Of a stretch of 64,000 nt of DNA, positions 17,311-26,385 are shown in pieces. This stretch comes from QHXW01 sp035297145. Lineage in GTDB: Bacteria; Acidobacteriota; Terriglobia; Bryobacterales; Bryobacteraceae. Within the stretch, counting starts at the first letter, position 1; the number at the start of each line of letters is the position of its first letter. The stretch covers positions 278,637-342,636 of the forward strand of contig DATGZN010000093.1 of the NCBI GenBank assembly GCA_035297145.1, read 5' to 3'. Made by a program: the position numbers and the translations under genes. The notes beneath the pieces were generated by a model, which saw only the letters and a list, made by a program, of their open reading frames with translations, did not search any database and was not told the origin of the DNA.

Positions 17311-19950
17311 CTACCTGAGCCGCCCTGCATTCCCCAATAGGCGAACGATCAGCGCCGTCCATCCGGTCTGGTGATTCGCGCCGCAGCCGCGTCCGTTGTC
17401 TCCGTGGAAGTACTCAAAGAACCACGCCAGATTGCGCCAGTGCGGGCTTTCCGCAAAAATCCGCATGTCGCCCTGCCAGGCGCAGTGGCCCGCCGCATCG
17501 GGAAGAAAGATAGAAGCGAGGCGCCGGGAAAGCTCGCCGGCCACCTCTTGGAGATTCATCATCTTTCCCGAGCCCACCGGGCACTCCACGCGTAGCGAGT
17601 CTCCGTAGAAATGGTGATACCGTTCTAGCGCCTCGACGAGCAGATAGTTGGTGGGAAACCAGATCGGCCCACGCCAGTTTGAGTTCCCGCCGAATAGCGG
17701 CTCGCTCGATTCGCCCGGCTCGTAGTCCACGCGCCGCTCCTCGCCATCCACCGGTAGCACGAAGGGACGCTCGCAATGAATCCGCGACAGCGACCGGATG
17801 CCGTAGGGCGACAGGAATTCGTTGGGGTCCAGCAGGTAACGCAGCACGTGCTCCAGCCGGTGCCGCGACGGTATCGCCAGCAGGCGGTGCGCATGCGCGT
17901 TCTCGCCGCCTGCCTCCATATATGAGACCTGCCGCGCCAGATCCCGCCGGTTGCGCAAGAACCACTCCATGCGCTTGCGGAATCCCGGCGCAGCGTCGAT
18001 TCTGTGTTGCTCCAACACCTCGACGGCGAACAACGGAATCAGCCCCACCATCGACCGTACCCGCATCGGCATATTAACGCCATCCACATGCAACTGGTCG
18101 TAGTAGAATCCGTCCTGCTCGTCCCAGAGCCCATTGCCTCCCAGCGTGTTCATGGCGTCCGCAATAGCCACGAAATGTTCGAAGAACTTCGACGCGATGT
18201 CCTCATACGACGGGTCGTCGCGCGCCAGCTCCAGTGCCATGGAAAGCATCGTGGCGCAGTAGAACGCCATCCATGCTGTGCCGTCCGCCTGCTCCAGCAT
18301 GCCTCCGCCCGGCAGCGGTTTAGAACGGTCAAAGACGCCAATATTGTCGAGCCCGAGAAATCCTCCCGAGAAAATGTGCTTGCCGCCGACGTCCTTGCGA
18401 TTCACCCACCACGTAAAGTTGACCAGCAGCTTCTGGAAAACACGCGAGAGAAACTGCCGGTCGCGCCTGCCGCGCGGGCCGGTCATCTTATAAACGCGCC
18501 AGCACGACCACGCATGCACCGGTGGATTCACGTCGGAAAACGCGAACTCATAGGCCGGAACCTGCCCGTTGGGATGCATGTACCACTCGCGTAGTAGCAG
18601 CACCAGTTGCTCCTTGGCGAAGTCCGGATCCAGTTGCGCGAACGGAATCATATGAAACGCCAGGTCCCACGCCGCGTACCACGGATACTCCCAGTTGTCC
18701 GGCATCGAGATCACGTCGCGATTGTACAGATGGGTCCAGTCCGCGTTCCGTCCGTGCGCCCGAATGGCGGGAGGAGCGGGCTGCGAGGGATCGCCCTCCA
18801 GCCAGTCGACCACCGAATAGTGGAAAAACTGCTTGGTCCAAAGCAGCCCCGCATATGCCTGCCGTGCAAGCGCGCGTGTCCCTTCGGCGCCGGTCAGCAG
18901 CTCTTTGTAAAACTCGTCTGCCTCCTGGATTCTCTGCGCGATCACCTCATCCGCATGATCGCTGGCGGCCGGTACCGCACTAAGCCGCAAATGCACGGCG
19001 CGGCTTTCCCCAGGCCCCACTTCACATTTGTAGTAAGCCGCCGCCTTGGTCCCCACGCACTCCGGATTCACCGCTTCCCGCCGCCCGTGAATCACGTAAT
19101 CGTGAAAGGCATCCTTCACGTATGGTTGTCCATTCTTGTATGCGAACAGCCGTTCGAAGTTGGTTTCGTTCTCCGTGAACAATAGCTCCGCGCCGGCTTC
19201 CACCTGGAGCTCAAACCTGCCGAGCGAGGCATGCTCGGCGCTGATGCGGTCTTCGCTCGACCGCCACAGCTTCGGTTTCGGCCAATAGCCTTCGCCCGAT
19301 CGCCCCCACGACCACGTATTACGGAACCACAGCGTCGGCAGAATATGAAGGGGCGCTCGATCCGGGCCGCGATTTGCGGCGGTGATTCGGATCAGGATAT
19401 CGTCCGTGCCGGCTTTCGCATATTCCACGAAAACGTCGAAGTAACGGTCCTCGCGAAATACTCCCGTGTCGAGCAATTCGAATTCGGGCTCTTTGCGGCT
19501 GCGCCGGCCATTTTCCTCAAGCAACTGCGTGTACGGAAATTCCGCCTGCGGGTACTTGTACAGAGCCTTCAGGTAGGAATGCGTGGGCGTCGAATCCAGG
19601 TAGAAGTAGCATTCCTTGACGTCTTCACCGTGATTGCCTTCCGGCCCCGAGAGTCCAAACAGGCGCTCTTTCAAGATGTGGTCACGGCCGTTCCATAGCG
19701 CCAGCGCGAAGCACATGCGGCCTTCACGGTCGCAGATGCCCAGCAAGCCGTCTTCGCCCCAGCGGTAAGCACGGCTGCGCGCATGTTCATGCGGGAAGTA
19801 ATGCCAGCAGGTGCCGAACTCCGAATAGTCTTCGCGCACCGTGCCCCATTGCCGCTCGGAAAGGTAGGGCCCCCATCGCTTCCAGTTTTTCTCACGCCGG
19901 GCGTCTTCGGCCAGCCGGCGGCACTCGGCATTCGATTCAGGGTCTGGCAT
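17311..19950 (-). CDS. GH63-like (MGH1-type) glycoside hydrolase
   Basis: About 879 residues from ATG 19950. N-terminal part: ERQWGTVREDYSEFGTCW and a beta-rich domain. The catalytic (alpha/alpha)6 barrel carries YPWYAAWDLAFHMIPFAQ, a WDxxFH element that holds the likely acid Asp of GH63 relatives, and later SNWRGPIWFPTNYLLVEAL. No signal peptide is present, so it is probably cytoplasmic. Bacterial relatives cleave glucosides, glucosylglycerate or mannosylglycerate; the substrate here is open. The start overlaps the stop of the dehydrogenase gene (TGATG), showing translational coupling, so released glucose could feed that enzyme. The upstream open frame to 20067 is not needed. Confidence 0.85.
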   Translation of the reverse strand: MPDPESNAECRRLAEDARREKNWKRWGPYLSERQWGTVREDYSEFGTCWHYFPHEHARSRAYRWGEDGLLGICDREGRMCFALALWNGRDHILKERLFGLSGPEGNHGEDVKECYFYLDSTPTHSYLKALYKYPQAEFPYTQLLEENGRRSRKEPEFELLDTGVFREDRYFDVFVEYAKAGTDDILIRITAANRGPDRAPLHILPTLWFRNTWSWGRSGEGYWPKPKLWRSSEDRISAEHASLGRFELQVEAGAELLFTENETNFERLFAYKNGQPYVKDAFHDYVIHGRREAVNPECVGTKAAAYYKCEVGPGESRAVHLRLSAVPAASDHADEVIAQRIQEADEFYKELLTGAEGTRALARQAYAGLLWTKQFFHYSVVDWLEGDPSQPAPPAIRAHGRNADWTHLYNRDVISMPDNWEYPWYAAWDLAFHMIPFAQLDPDFAKEQLVLLLREWYMHPNGQVPAYEFAFSDVNPPVHAWSCWRVYKMTGPRGRRDRQFLSRVFQKLLVNFTWWVNRKDVGGKHIFSGGFLGLDNIGVFDRSKPLPGGGMLEQADGTAWMAFYCATMLSMALELARDDPSYEDIASKFFEHFVAIADAMNTLGGNGLWDEQDGFYYDQLHVDGVNMPMRVRSMVGLIPLFAVEVLEQHRIDAAPGFRKRMEWFLRNRRDLARQVSYMEAGGENAHAHRLLAIPSRHRLEHVLRYLLDPNEFLSPYGIRSLSRIHCERPFVLPVDGEERRVDYEPGESSEPLFGGNSNWRGPIWFPTNYLLVEALERYHHFYGDSLRVECPVGSGKMMNLQEVAGELSRRLASIFLPDAAGHCAWQGDMRIFAESPHWRNLAWFFEYFHGDNGRGCGANHQTGWTALIVRLLGNAGRLR

Positions 19951-21077
19951 CAATTCGTCCCGTCCAGCACGACAATGTTCTTGATCCCGGATGGCTGGAG
20001 AATCGGCTCCCGAAAGTCTTCGAGCGCGTATCGCCCGGTAATGAGCGAGCGCACCGCCTCGGGCCAACGCTGGTAGAACACGCCCAGGTCGCGTACTGAC
20101 GCTTCAAATGCATCCCGCCCCGCATTCACGGCGCCGAGGATCGCCTGATTCTTGAGCACCAGGTTGTAGAGCAGTCGGTCCATGTGGACCGAGATCGGCT
20201 GCCCGTGGCGCGGCACGCCCGTGAAACAGAACAGGCCATTGGCGCCCAGCACCTCCAGCAAGTCGAACGCGGTCTGTGAAGCTCCAATGGCTTCGTACAC
20301 CACATCGATATTCCCCACCGTTCGAGCAAGCTGTTCTACCGTTTGAACCTGTGATGAGACGTACGTGGCGCCGATCGCCGCAGCCACATCGGCGCGTGGA
20401 TTCGGCGGCAACTCACGCGAATAAATGTGCGTCTCGAAACCGGCATTTACCAGCGCCATAGCCCCCAACAGGCCAATCGGTCCCGCTCCCAGCACGACGG
20501 CGCGCTGTGCGTGCCGGTCGAAAGGCAGCCGCTGCTGGATCGCCCGCATCTCTGCCAGCGTTTTTTCCGCGATGGTCAGCGGCTCAACTAGAATAGCCAC
20601 GTCCCGGAGTTCCCGCGGTACAGGGTTGAGCCACTCCTCCTCATCCACCACGAAATCCGTCATAAACCCGTGAGCCTGCTTGATGCCGCGCTCCACGAAA
20701 TCACCCGAAGTGCAGAAATCCGGCTGGCCCCCGCGGCAGGCCGCGCACGCAGCATGGCGGCAAGGCAGCCGCACCCTTGGCACAACCAGATCTCCCCGGC
20801 GAACCCTGCGCACCTCCGGCCCCGTCTCCACCACCTCGGCCAGCGATTCGTGTCCCAGCACCAGAAATTCCGATCCCTCCGGAGTGGTGCCGTGGTGGAA
20901 TTGGCAGATCTCACGATCCGTTCCGCAGACGCCCACCTCGAGAATTCGCAGTTTCACCTGTGTGGAGGACGCGATCTTCGGCTCCTCTACTTCGACAATC
21001 TCCACACGCCGCTGCGCTGGGAAAACCGCTCCGGCCTTCACGCCGCCGAACCCTTTTGGCCGGTGCATTGCTCGCAT
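19950..21077 (-). CDS. Zinc-dependent glucose 1-dehydrogenase-like enzyme
   Basis: A 375-residue medium-chain dehydrogenase. Catalytic zinc ligands are visible as Cys51 (VCGTDRE) and His76-Glu77 (LGHES); the structural zinc Cys set is 106, 111, 114 and 122 (AACAACRGGQPDFC). The Rossmann motif is VVLGAGPIGLLGA. Overall layout (VEPLTIAEKTL, VYEAIGASQTAFDLLEVL) resembles archaeal-type glucose dehydrogenases, which oxidise glucose to gluconolactone with NAD(P). The gene is coupled to the glycosidase gene downstream and overlaps the DUF971 gene upstream by about 40 bases; Met4 is an alternative start reducing that overlap. Confidence 0.85.
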   Translation of the reverse strand: MRAMHRPKGFGGVKAGAVFPAQRRVEIVEVEEPKIASSTQVKLRILEVGVCGTDREICQFHHGTTPEGSEFLVLGHESLAEVVETGPEVRRVRRGDLVVPRVRLPCRHAACAACRGGQPDFCTSGDFVERGIKQAHGFMTDFVVDEEEWLNPVPRELRDVAILVEPLTIAEKTLAEMRAIQQRLPFDRHAQRAVVLGAGPIGLLGAMALVNAGFETHIYSRELPPNPRADVAAAIGATYVSSQVQTVEQLARTVGNIDVVYEAIGASQTAFDLLEVLGANGLFCFTGVPRHGQPISVHMDRLLYNLVLKNQAILGAVNAGRDAFEASVRDLGVFYQRWPEAVRSLITGRYALEDFREPILQPSGIKNIVVLDGTN

Positions 21078-21385
21078 GGGCAGATGCGCCGGAAATGCTC
21101 GAAGGAGTAAATTCCGGTGCTGTGCCCGTCACTCCAGACAATGCGAATGGCGTAGTTACCCACAGACTCCACGTCCACCATTTTTAATACGGCCTTGTAC
21201 ATCGGAAAAGGGGATGGCGCGGGCTTGGTGGTTGGCGGCGTTCCGTGAGCGCCTGTGCATGTGGCGCATGGGCATTGCTCGCGCAAGTAGCTCAACCCGT
21301 AGGTGCTGGTATGCCCGTCCTTCCAGTCGATGGTAATGCCTTTGGACTTCGAAATGGCAATATGCTCGGGATCGGTGGAAGACAT
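21038..21385 (-). CDS. DUF971 (GBBH-like N-terminal) domain protein
   Basis: A 115-residue single-domain protein of the DUF971 type. Seen are ITIDWKDGHTSTYGLSYLRE, the Cys pair CPCATC (zinc-like), IRIVWSDGHSTGIYSFEHFR and a second CPCEQC. The same fold is the N-terminal domain of gamma-butyrobetaine hydroxylase and occurs near Fe-S cluster and Mrp proteins, but its own role is unclear. Two Cys pairs suggest metal binding. The gene lies 3 bases after relA/spoT and overlaps the dehydrogenase start. Confidence 0.85.
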   Translation of the reverse strand: MSSTDPEHIAISKSKGITIDWKDGHTSTYGLSYLREQCPCATCTGAHGTPPTTKPAPSPFPMYKAVLKMVDVESVGNYAIRIVWSDGHSTGIYSFEHFRRICPCEQCTGQKGSAA

Positions 21386-21388
21386 GAA

Positions 21389-23647
21389 TCAGTTGAGAAG
21401 CCGCTCGACGTCGCGAATCCCCGAGATGCGGCGCATGGCCGACACCAGTTTCTCCAATTGCTTCTTATCACGCACGTCCACCGTCATCTCGACCAGCGCC
21501 CGGTCCGCCGGGCCCGTCTCCGTTCGCGCCTCCAGGCTGCGGATGTTCGTGTTTTCGTTCGACAGAATCGACGTGATCTGCGCCAGCAATCCCGGCCGGT
21601 CATCGGTGTGCACCACGATCCGCACTGGAAAAGAGTCCGCGGTGTTGCGCGCCCACTCGACATCGATCTTCCGTTCGACATCGTACATCAGGTTCTGCAC
21701 ATTGGGACACATCTTGGAATGAACCGCCACGCCTTTACCGCGCGTCACGTAACCGACAATTACCTCTCCGCGAATCGGGTTGCAACACTTGGCGCGATAA
21801 ACCATCAGATCGTCCACGCCCTTCACGCGAATGACCGCATCGCCATCCTGCTGGCCTGGCGGAACTGGCCCCGGCGCAGGTTCAACCGCGCCTGTTTTGG
21901 GTAGCTCCAATTGCTCTTCCTTCACTTGCTGCGGAGCCAGCTTTTGTAGCGCCTGCCGCGGAGAAAACTTTCCGTACCCGAGCGCGGCGTACAAGTCTTC
22001 GATCTTGCTGACCCCGTATTCCCCGGCCACGCGTTCCAAATCGGCGCGCTGGATCTTGCTCAACTGCACACCCAGCCGCCGCGCCTCTTTCTCGAGATAT
22101 TTCTCGCCGATTTCGATGGCCTTGACGCGTTCGCTGGCGTTGATCAGGTGCTTGATCTTGTTCCGCGCCCGCGACGTCTTGACCAGAGCCAGCCAGTCCT
22201 TGCTCGGCTCATGCCCCGGCTGCGTCAGGATCTCGACGATGTCGCCGTTGCGCAGCGTGTAGCGCAGCGGCACAATACGTCCATTGATTTTCGCGCCAAC
22301 GCATTGCTGGCCCACGTCGGAGTGAATGGCGTATGCAAAATCGATGGGCGTGGCATCGCGCGGCAGCACGATCACTTTCCCGCGCGGGGTGAAGGTGTAA
22401 ACCTCCTCGGGATACAGGTCCACCTTGAGGGTGGACAGGAACTCCCCGGGATCCTGCATGTCCCGCTGCCACTCCACCAGGTGCCGCAGCCACGCAATCC
22501 GCTGGTCATCGTCCGCCGGCCCCTTCTTGCCTTCTTTGTATTTCCAGTGTGCGGCGATGCCCTCTTCGGCAATGCGGTGCATCTCCTCGGTCCGGATTTG
22601 CACTTCGAAGTGCCGGCCCTCGGGTCCCACCACCGATGTGTGCAGCGATTGGTACAGGTTGGGGCGGGGAATTGCAATGAAGTCCTTGATCCGCCCTGGC
22701 ACGGGCCGCCACTCGTTGTGGATCACGCCTAGCGCCGCGTAGCAGTTCTTCACCGAATCCGTGACAATGCGGACCGCCATCAGATCGTATACCTGCTCGA
22801 TCGTGATTTTCTGCCGCTTCATTTTCTGATAGATCGAATATGCGCGCTTGAGGCGCCCCTCCACGCGCGCCGGAATGCCCTCGCGCCGTAGCTCGGCCTC
22901 AATCATCTGCCGCGTTTTATTGAGGAGTTCTTCATTGGCGTGCCGCCCGGATTCGATCAGCCCCGTGATCTCTTCATATGCTGTTTGATCGATGTGCCGG
23001 AACGCCAGGTCCTCCAGCTCTCCGCGTATCTTTCCCATCCCCAGCCGGTGTGCGATGGGCGCATAGATCTCGATGGTCTCCCGTGCAATGCGTTCGCGCC
23101 GCTCCGCGTTCTGAATGAACCCCAGCGTCCGCATATTGTGCAGCCGGTCCGCCAGTTTCACGATGATGACCCGGATGTCGTTCACCATCGCCAGCAGCAT
23201 CTTGCGGAAGCTCTCCGCCTGCCGTTCCTCTGCCGAGAAGAAATCGAGTTTGCTCAGCTTAGTGACGCCATCGACGCAGCGCGCCACGTCTTCCCCGAAA
23301 TTCTTGCGAACGTCCTCGACGGTGACGCTGGTGTCTTCCACCACGTCGTGCAAAAGCCCGGTCTCCAGGCTCACCTGGTCCATCCGCATGTCCGCCAACA
23401 GATGCGCAACCATCAACGGGTGCACCATGTACGGGTCACCGGAATCGCGCGTTTGCAGCTTGTGCTTTTCCGAGGCGAAACGGAAGGCTCTTTCGAGAGG
23501 AGCGAGATCATCCCGCGGCCGGACTTCCCGCACCTTGGCTACCAGCTCGCGGTACAGTTTATCTACAGGTGATTCGTCCGGCGGGGGGATAAGCGGGCCA
23601 CCGCCCAATTCCGGCGAAACGCCGATCCCGCTAGGTTCGGTGGCCAC
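21389..23647 (-). CDS. Bifunctional (p)ppGpp synthetase/hydrolase, RelA/SpoT family
   Basis: A 752-residue long RSH protein. The HD hydrolase domain is at about 40-200 (GDPYMVHPLMVAHLL, LLHDVVEDT), the synthetase domain at about 240-380 (KDFIAIPRPNLYQSLHTS, FEVQIRTEEMHRIAEEGIAAHW), TGS at about 405-470 (YPEEVYTFTPRGKVIVLP), a Cys-bearing conserved domain (YRAKCCNPIRGEVIVG) and a C-terminal ACT domain (HTDDRPGLLAQITSIL). The intact HD and synthetase motifs suggest both activities. It governs the stringent response. It sits in the same direction as the TPR gene, from which a hairpin separates it. Confidence 0.95.
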   Translation of the reverse strand: MATEPSGIGVSPELGGGPLIPPPDESPVDKLYRELVAKVREVRPRDDLAPLERAFRFASEKHKLQTRDSGDPYMVHPLMVAHLLADMRMDQVSLETGLLHDVVEDTSVTVEDVRKNFGEDVARCVDGVTKLSKLDFFSAEERQAESFRKMLLAMVNDIRVIIVKLADRLHNMRTLGFIQNAERRERIARETIEIYAPIAHRLGMGKIRGELEDLAFRHIDQTAYEEITGLIESGRHANEELLNKTRQMIEAELRREGIPARVEGRLKRAYSIYQKMKRQKITIEQVYDLMAVRIVTDSVKNCYAALGVIHNEWRPVPGRIKDFIAIPRPNLYQSLHTSVVGPEGRHFEVQIRTEEMHRIAEEGIAAHWKYKEGKKGPADDDQRIAWLRHLVEWQRDMQDPGEFLSTLKVDLYPEEVYTFTPRGKVIVLPRDATPIDFAYAIHSDVGQQCVGAKINGRIVPLRYTLRNGDIVEILTQPGHEPSKDWLALVKTSRARNKIKHLINASERVKAIEIGEKYLEKEARRLGVQLSKIQRADLERVAGEYGVSKIEDLYAALGYGKFSPRQALQKLAPQQVKEEQLELPKTGAVEPAPGPVPPGQQDGDAVIRVKGVDDLMVYRAKCCNPIRGEVIVGYVTRGKGVAVHSKMCPNVQNLMYDVERKIDVEWARNTADSFPVRIVVHTDDRPGLLAQITSILSNENTNIRSLEARTETGPADRALVEMTVDVRDKKQLEKLVSAMRRISGIRDVERLLN

Positions 23648-23669
23648 GTATTAATTGTAGAAGGTGTGA

Positions 23670-23748
23670 GGTTCTTGGTGCTAGGTGTTAGTAGCATGCT
23701 CAGGTGTCGATCGCGGTCGCTAACACCTAAAACCTGGCACCTGGTTTC
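23670..23748. repeat. Imperfect inverted repeat between relA/spoT and the TPR gene
   Basis: The left arm (GGTGCTAGGTGTTAG at 23677-23691) is complementary with interruptions to the right arm (CTAACACCTAAAACCTGG and CACCTGG, 23720-23743). The element begins just after the TPR stop codon and fills most of the 101-base gap. It could act as a terminator or transcript-processing hairpin, or be one copy of a dispersed repeat. No T tract is obvious. Confidence 0.55.
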
Positions 23749-24549
23749 TTACTGCGCGTTAATTCCCGTCGTCGTAGGCTTGCGTGCAGCCTTGATCTTC
23801 TTGGTCTCCATGGCCTTCTGCACCCAGCCCTCGGCCGTATTGATATCTTTTTTGTATTGCTCCGCGTCGTCGTCCAAATCCGCGCGCTCGCGAATCAAAA
23901 GGTTGATATACGCCATCGCATCGTCGTACTCCGGGTCTATCGTCAGCGCCTTTTGAAGATTCTCGATGCCGGTGTTGATCATGGGAAGGTACTGCGCCTT
24001 CAGTTCTTCCTTGACCTTCTTGTCTTTGATCGGTCCAGGCGCCTCCGGTGTCATGCCCAGCTTCGCCCGCGCCCCTCCGTCAGCAGGGAACCACTTTGTC
24101 CACACGATCACTCCAAGGGTGTAGTAGGCTTCCTTGTCCTTTGGATTGAGCTCCAGGACCTTCTTATTCCACTCCTCGGCCTGCTCCCATTTCTTTTCGT
24201 AGAAAAACAGAGAAGCAATGGATTTCGTGGCCGTGTCGTTTTTCGGATCCATCTCCAGGACCTTCTTGAACTGATCGAGAGCCCTGTCTGCCATCTGCTG
24301 ATTCTCCGGAGACTCCGCTCCGGGGATGTACTGCATGTAATACGCCATGGCCAGATAAAGCCGCGGCGGCGGCCAGTTCGGATCGAGCCTTACCGCTTCC
24401 TCGAAACGTTCTACCGCCTGCGCATACTGGGCGCTGCGGAATGCTTGCGATCCCTTGTTGAGGTTGTCGCGCGCCTTGAGCTTGTTACAGCCGGTGGCCA
24501 GGAACGCCAGCGCAGCCACCGCCAGGAGCGCCACCAGGTTCCGCTTCAT
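23749..24549 (-). CDS. TPR-repeat lipoprotein
   Basis: A 266-residue lipoprotein: the lipobox LATGC places the modified Cys at residue 21. Tetratricopeptide repeats follow: NLNKGSQAFRSAQYAQAVERF, DQFKKVLEMDPKND, WNKKVLELNPKDKEAYYTLG and a last one ending in DPEYDDAMAY. TPR lipoproteins act as scaffolds in outer-membrane assembly. It starts on the stop codon of the second exbD (TAATG), so it belongs to the TonB-ExbBD operon and may link that motor to an envelope target, by context. Confidence 0.85.
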   Translation of the reverse strand: MKRNLVALLAVAALAFLATGCNKLKARDNLNKGSQAFRSAQYAQAVERFEEAVRLDPNWPPPRLYLAMAYYMQYIPGAESPENQQMADRALDQFKKVLEMDPKNDTATKSIASLFFYEKKWEQAEEWNKKVLELNPKDKEAYYTLGVIVWTKWFPADGGARAKLGMTPEAPGPIKDKKVKEELKAQYLPMINTGIENLQKALTIDPEYDDAMAYINLLIRERADLDDDAEQYKKDINTAEGWVQKAMETKKIKAARKPTTTGINAQ

Positions 24550-24980
24550 TACTGTCCAGCCTCCATCTTGGCGGTCATCAAACCGACCTTGTCAATCCCA
24601 GCCCCGTGCGCAATATCGATCGCCCGAGCCACGTATTGATATTCCAGATCCGGATCACCCCGAACGAACACCACCCGCTCCGCGCGCGTTTTGAAGATGT
24701 CCTCCAGGCGCGGGCCGAGGTTCTGCTCGGTATACACCGTTTCCTCCTGGTTAATCTTCATCGTGTGGTCCTTCAGGACCTGAATCACCACCGTCCGCTG
24801 GTCGGACTGATCCTGCTTGGCATTCGGAGGCGTTGGTTGCGGTACCAGAGTCTCGAGTCCCCTTGGCGTCAGCGGCGTGATCACCATGAAGATGATGATC
24901 AGCACCAGCAGAACGTCAATCATTGGCGTGATATTAATGTCGGCCAACGCCCCCTTCTTACCTCCAACTGCCATTGACAT
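24549..24980 (-). CDS. exbD: ExbD/TolR-family proton-channel subunit (second copy)
   Basis: A 143-residue protein with the ExbD plan: short cytoplasmic N-terminus (DINITPMIDVLLVLIIIFMV) containing the membrane helix with its essential Asp, then a periplasmic domain ending in IAHGAGIDKVGLMT. ExbD pairs with ExbB to form the proton-driven motor that energises TonB. Two different exbD genes are in tandem here, a common arrangement when a motor contains two ExbD types. It is 30 bases from the first copy and coupled to the TPR gene. Confidence 0.93.
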   Translation of the reverse strand: MSMAVGGKKGALADINITPMIDVLLVLIIIFMVITPLTPRGLETLVPQPTPPNAKQDQSDQRTVVIQVLKDHTMKINQEETVYTEQNLGPRLEDIFKTRAERVVFVRGDPDLEYQYVARAIDIAHGAGIDKVGLMTAKMEAGQ

Positions 24981-25010
24981 AAGATTGCTCCTTTACCCTC
25001 ACCCTTCCCG

Positions 25011-25484
25011 TTACTGTCCTGCCGCTGATCCCGCGCTCGTGCCAGGTTTAGTCGTGGGCCGCGTTTCCTGAATCTGCTCCGTCAACAACCCCAGTTGGTC
25101 GACACCCGCGGCGCGCAAGTTATCCACCACATCGACAACTTTTTCGTAGCGGGCCCGCGAATCCGCCCGCAGAAACACCATGTGATCGATCCGGTTCGCC
25201 AGCAGATCTTTCACCTTCGGCGCCAAATCCTCGGACGGCACCTGCGTGCTTCCCAGATAGCTCTTCCCGTCGCGTGTCACCGCCACAATCACCGCGTCGG
25301 TCTTGTCCGCCGCCTGCATGGCGATGGGGTTCTTGGTGCGCACCATGTCCACGCTCACGCCCTTGCTCAACATCGGCGTGATGACCATGAAGATGATGAG
25401 AATCACCAGCATCACATCCACCATGGGCGTCACATTGATGTCCGTTACCGGAGGCGGAGCCCCGTGCTTCATCATTAACGACAT
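25011..25484 (-). CDS. exbD: ExbD/TolR-family proton-channel subunit (first copy)
   Basis: A 157-residue ExbD-like protein. The membrane helix with the proton-binding Asp is seen in DINVTPMVDVMLVILIIFMV, followed by MLSKGVSVDMVRTKNP and a periplasmic domain (DHMVFLRADSRARYEKVVDV). It ends in a short Ala/Thr/Gly-rich tail. It differs clearly from the second ExbD in the periplasmic part, so the two are not a recent duplication. It follows exbB by 90 bases and precedes the other exbD. Confidence 0.93.
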   Translation of the reverse strand: MSLMMKHGAPPPVTDINVTPMVDVMLVILIIFMVITPMLSKGVSVDMVRTKNPIAMQAADKTDAVIVAVTRDGKSYLGSTQVPSEDLAPKVKDLLANRIDHMVFLRADSRARYEKVVDVVDNLRAAGVDQLGLLTEQIQETRPTTKPGTSAGSAAGQ

Positions 25485-25574
25485 AGCAAACTCCTCTTTT
25501 CGACCTTGGACCCCGGGCGCCCCTTCCGGAACGCCCGGAGCCCCTTGCAGATTTGGGCCGCTGAACGCTAAAAC

Positions 25575-26318
25575 CTACTTGCGGGCCGTTGCGCTGCGCT
25601 GCGACCGCTTCAGGAAATAGTCAATCAACTCGGAGCTCGAGTTGCCCATCTCCACGTCGAACGCTTCGATCTTGCCCGTAAAGTAGTTGTACATCCACAC
25701 CGCCGGGATGGCCACGAACAATCCGATAGCCGTGGTCACCAAGGCTTCCGAAATGCCGCCCGCCACCGCGCCCAAGCCGGTCGATTTCTCTGTCGAAATC
25801 GATGTGAACGCGTTGATGATGCCGACCACCGTTCCGAACAACCCCACGAACGGCGCCGTCGAACCAATCGTCGCCAGGCCGCTGATGCCGCGCTTCAATT
25901 CCGCGTGCACAATCGCCTCGGAGCGTTCCAAAGCGCGCTTGGAAGCCTCGATCTCTTCACCCGGAATCTCCGAGCTGATCTGGTGCGCTTGAAATTCCTG
26001 CAGCCCGGCCACCACCACCTTTGCCAGATGGCTCTTCTTGTACCGGTCCGCAATCTTCACCGCTTCATCCAGCTTTCCTTCGCGCAACGCGCCCGCCACC
26101 GCCGGCGCGAACTGTCGCGACTGCTTGCGTGCCGCGCTAAAGGCCATTAGCCTGTCGATCATGACGCCGATCGACCAAGCCGACATGAGGAACAGCACCG
26201 CGACCACGATCTTCGCCAGTACGCCCATCTGGTGCCACAGCGATCGGAGGTCCCAGCCTACTGCCGCTCCACTTTCCTGCAACAACCAAAACGCCCAAAC
26301 CTGCATTTGTAGAAACAT
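25575..26318 (-). CDS. exbB: ExbB/TolQ/MotA-family proton channel
   Basis: A 247-residue three-helix membrane protein: TM1 in MGVLAKIVVAVLFLMSAWSI, and TM2/TM3 in the conserved block GLATIGSTAPFVGLFGTVVGII and LVTTAIGLFVAIPAVWMYNY. These are the signature of the MotA/TolQ/ExbB family. It forms the pentameric channel around ExbD and drives TonB. It is located between tonB and the exbD pair on the same strand, so the complete motor is encoded in one run. Confidence 0.94.
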   Translation of the reverse strand: MFLQMQVWAFWLLQESGAAVGWDLRSLWHQMGVLAKIVVAVLFLMSAWSIGVMIDRLMAFSAARKQSRQFAPAVAGALREGKLDEAVKIADRYKKSHLAKVVVAGLQEFQAHQISSEIPGEEIEASKRALERSEAIVHAELKRGISGLATIGSTAPFVGLFGTVVGIINAFTSISTEKSTGLGAVAGGISEALVTTAIGLFVAIPAVWMYNYFTGKIEAFDVEMGNSSSELIDYFLKRSQRSATARK

Positions 26319-26385
26319 TGTTCCTTTTCTCCTGCGTGAAATGTATTACTTAGCGTTCAGCTAACGTTTACTGCAAAACTCTGCC

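Noticed and set aside
16749..17330. Longer start for the DinB-like protein at 17330
   Set aside because: The extra 23 residues overlap the glycosidase end and do not fit the family; the ATG at 17261 does.
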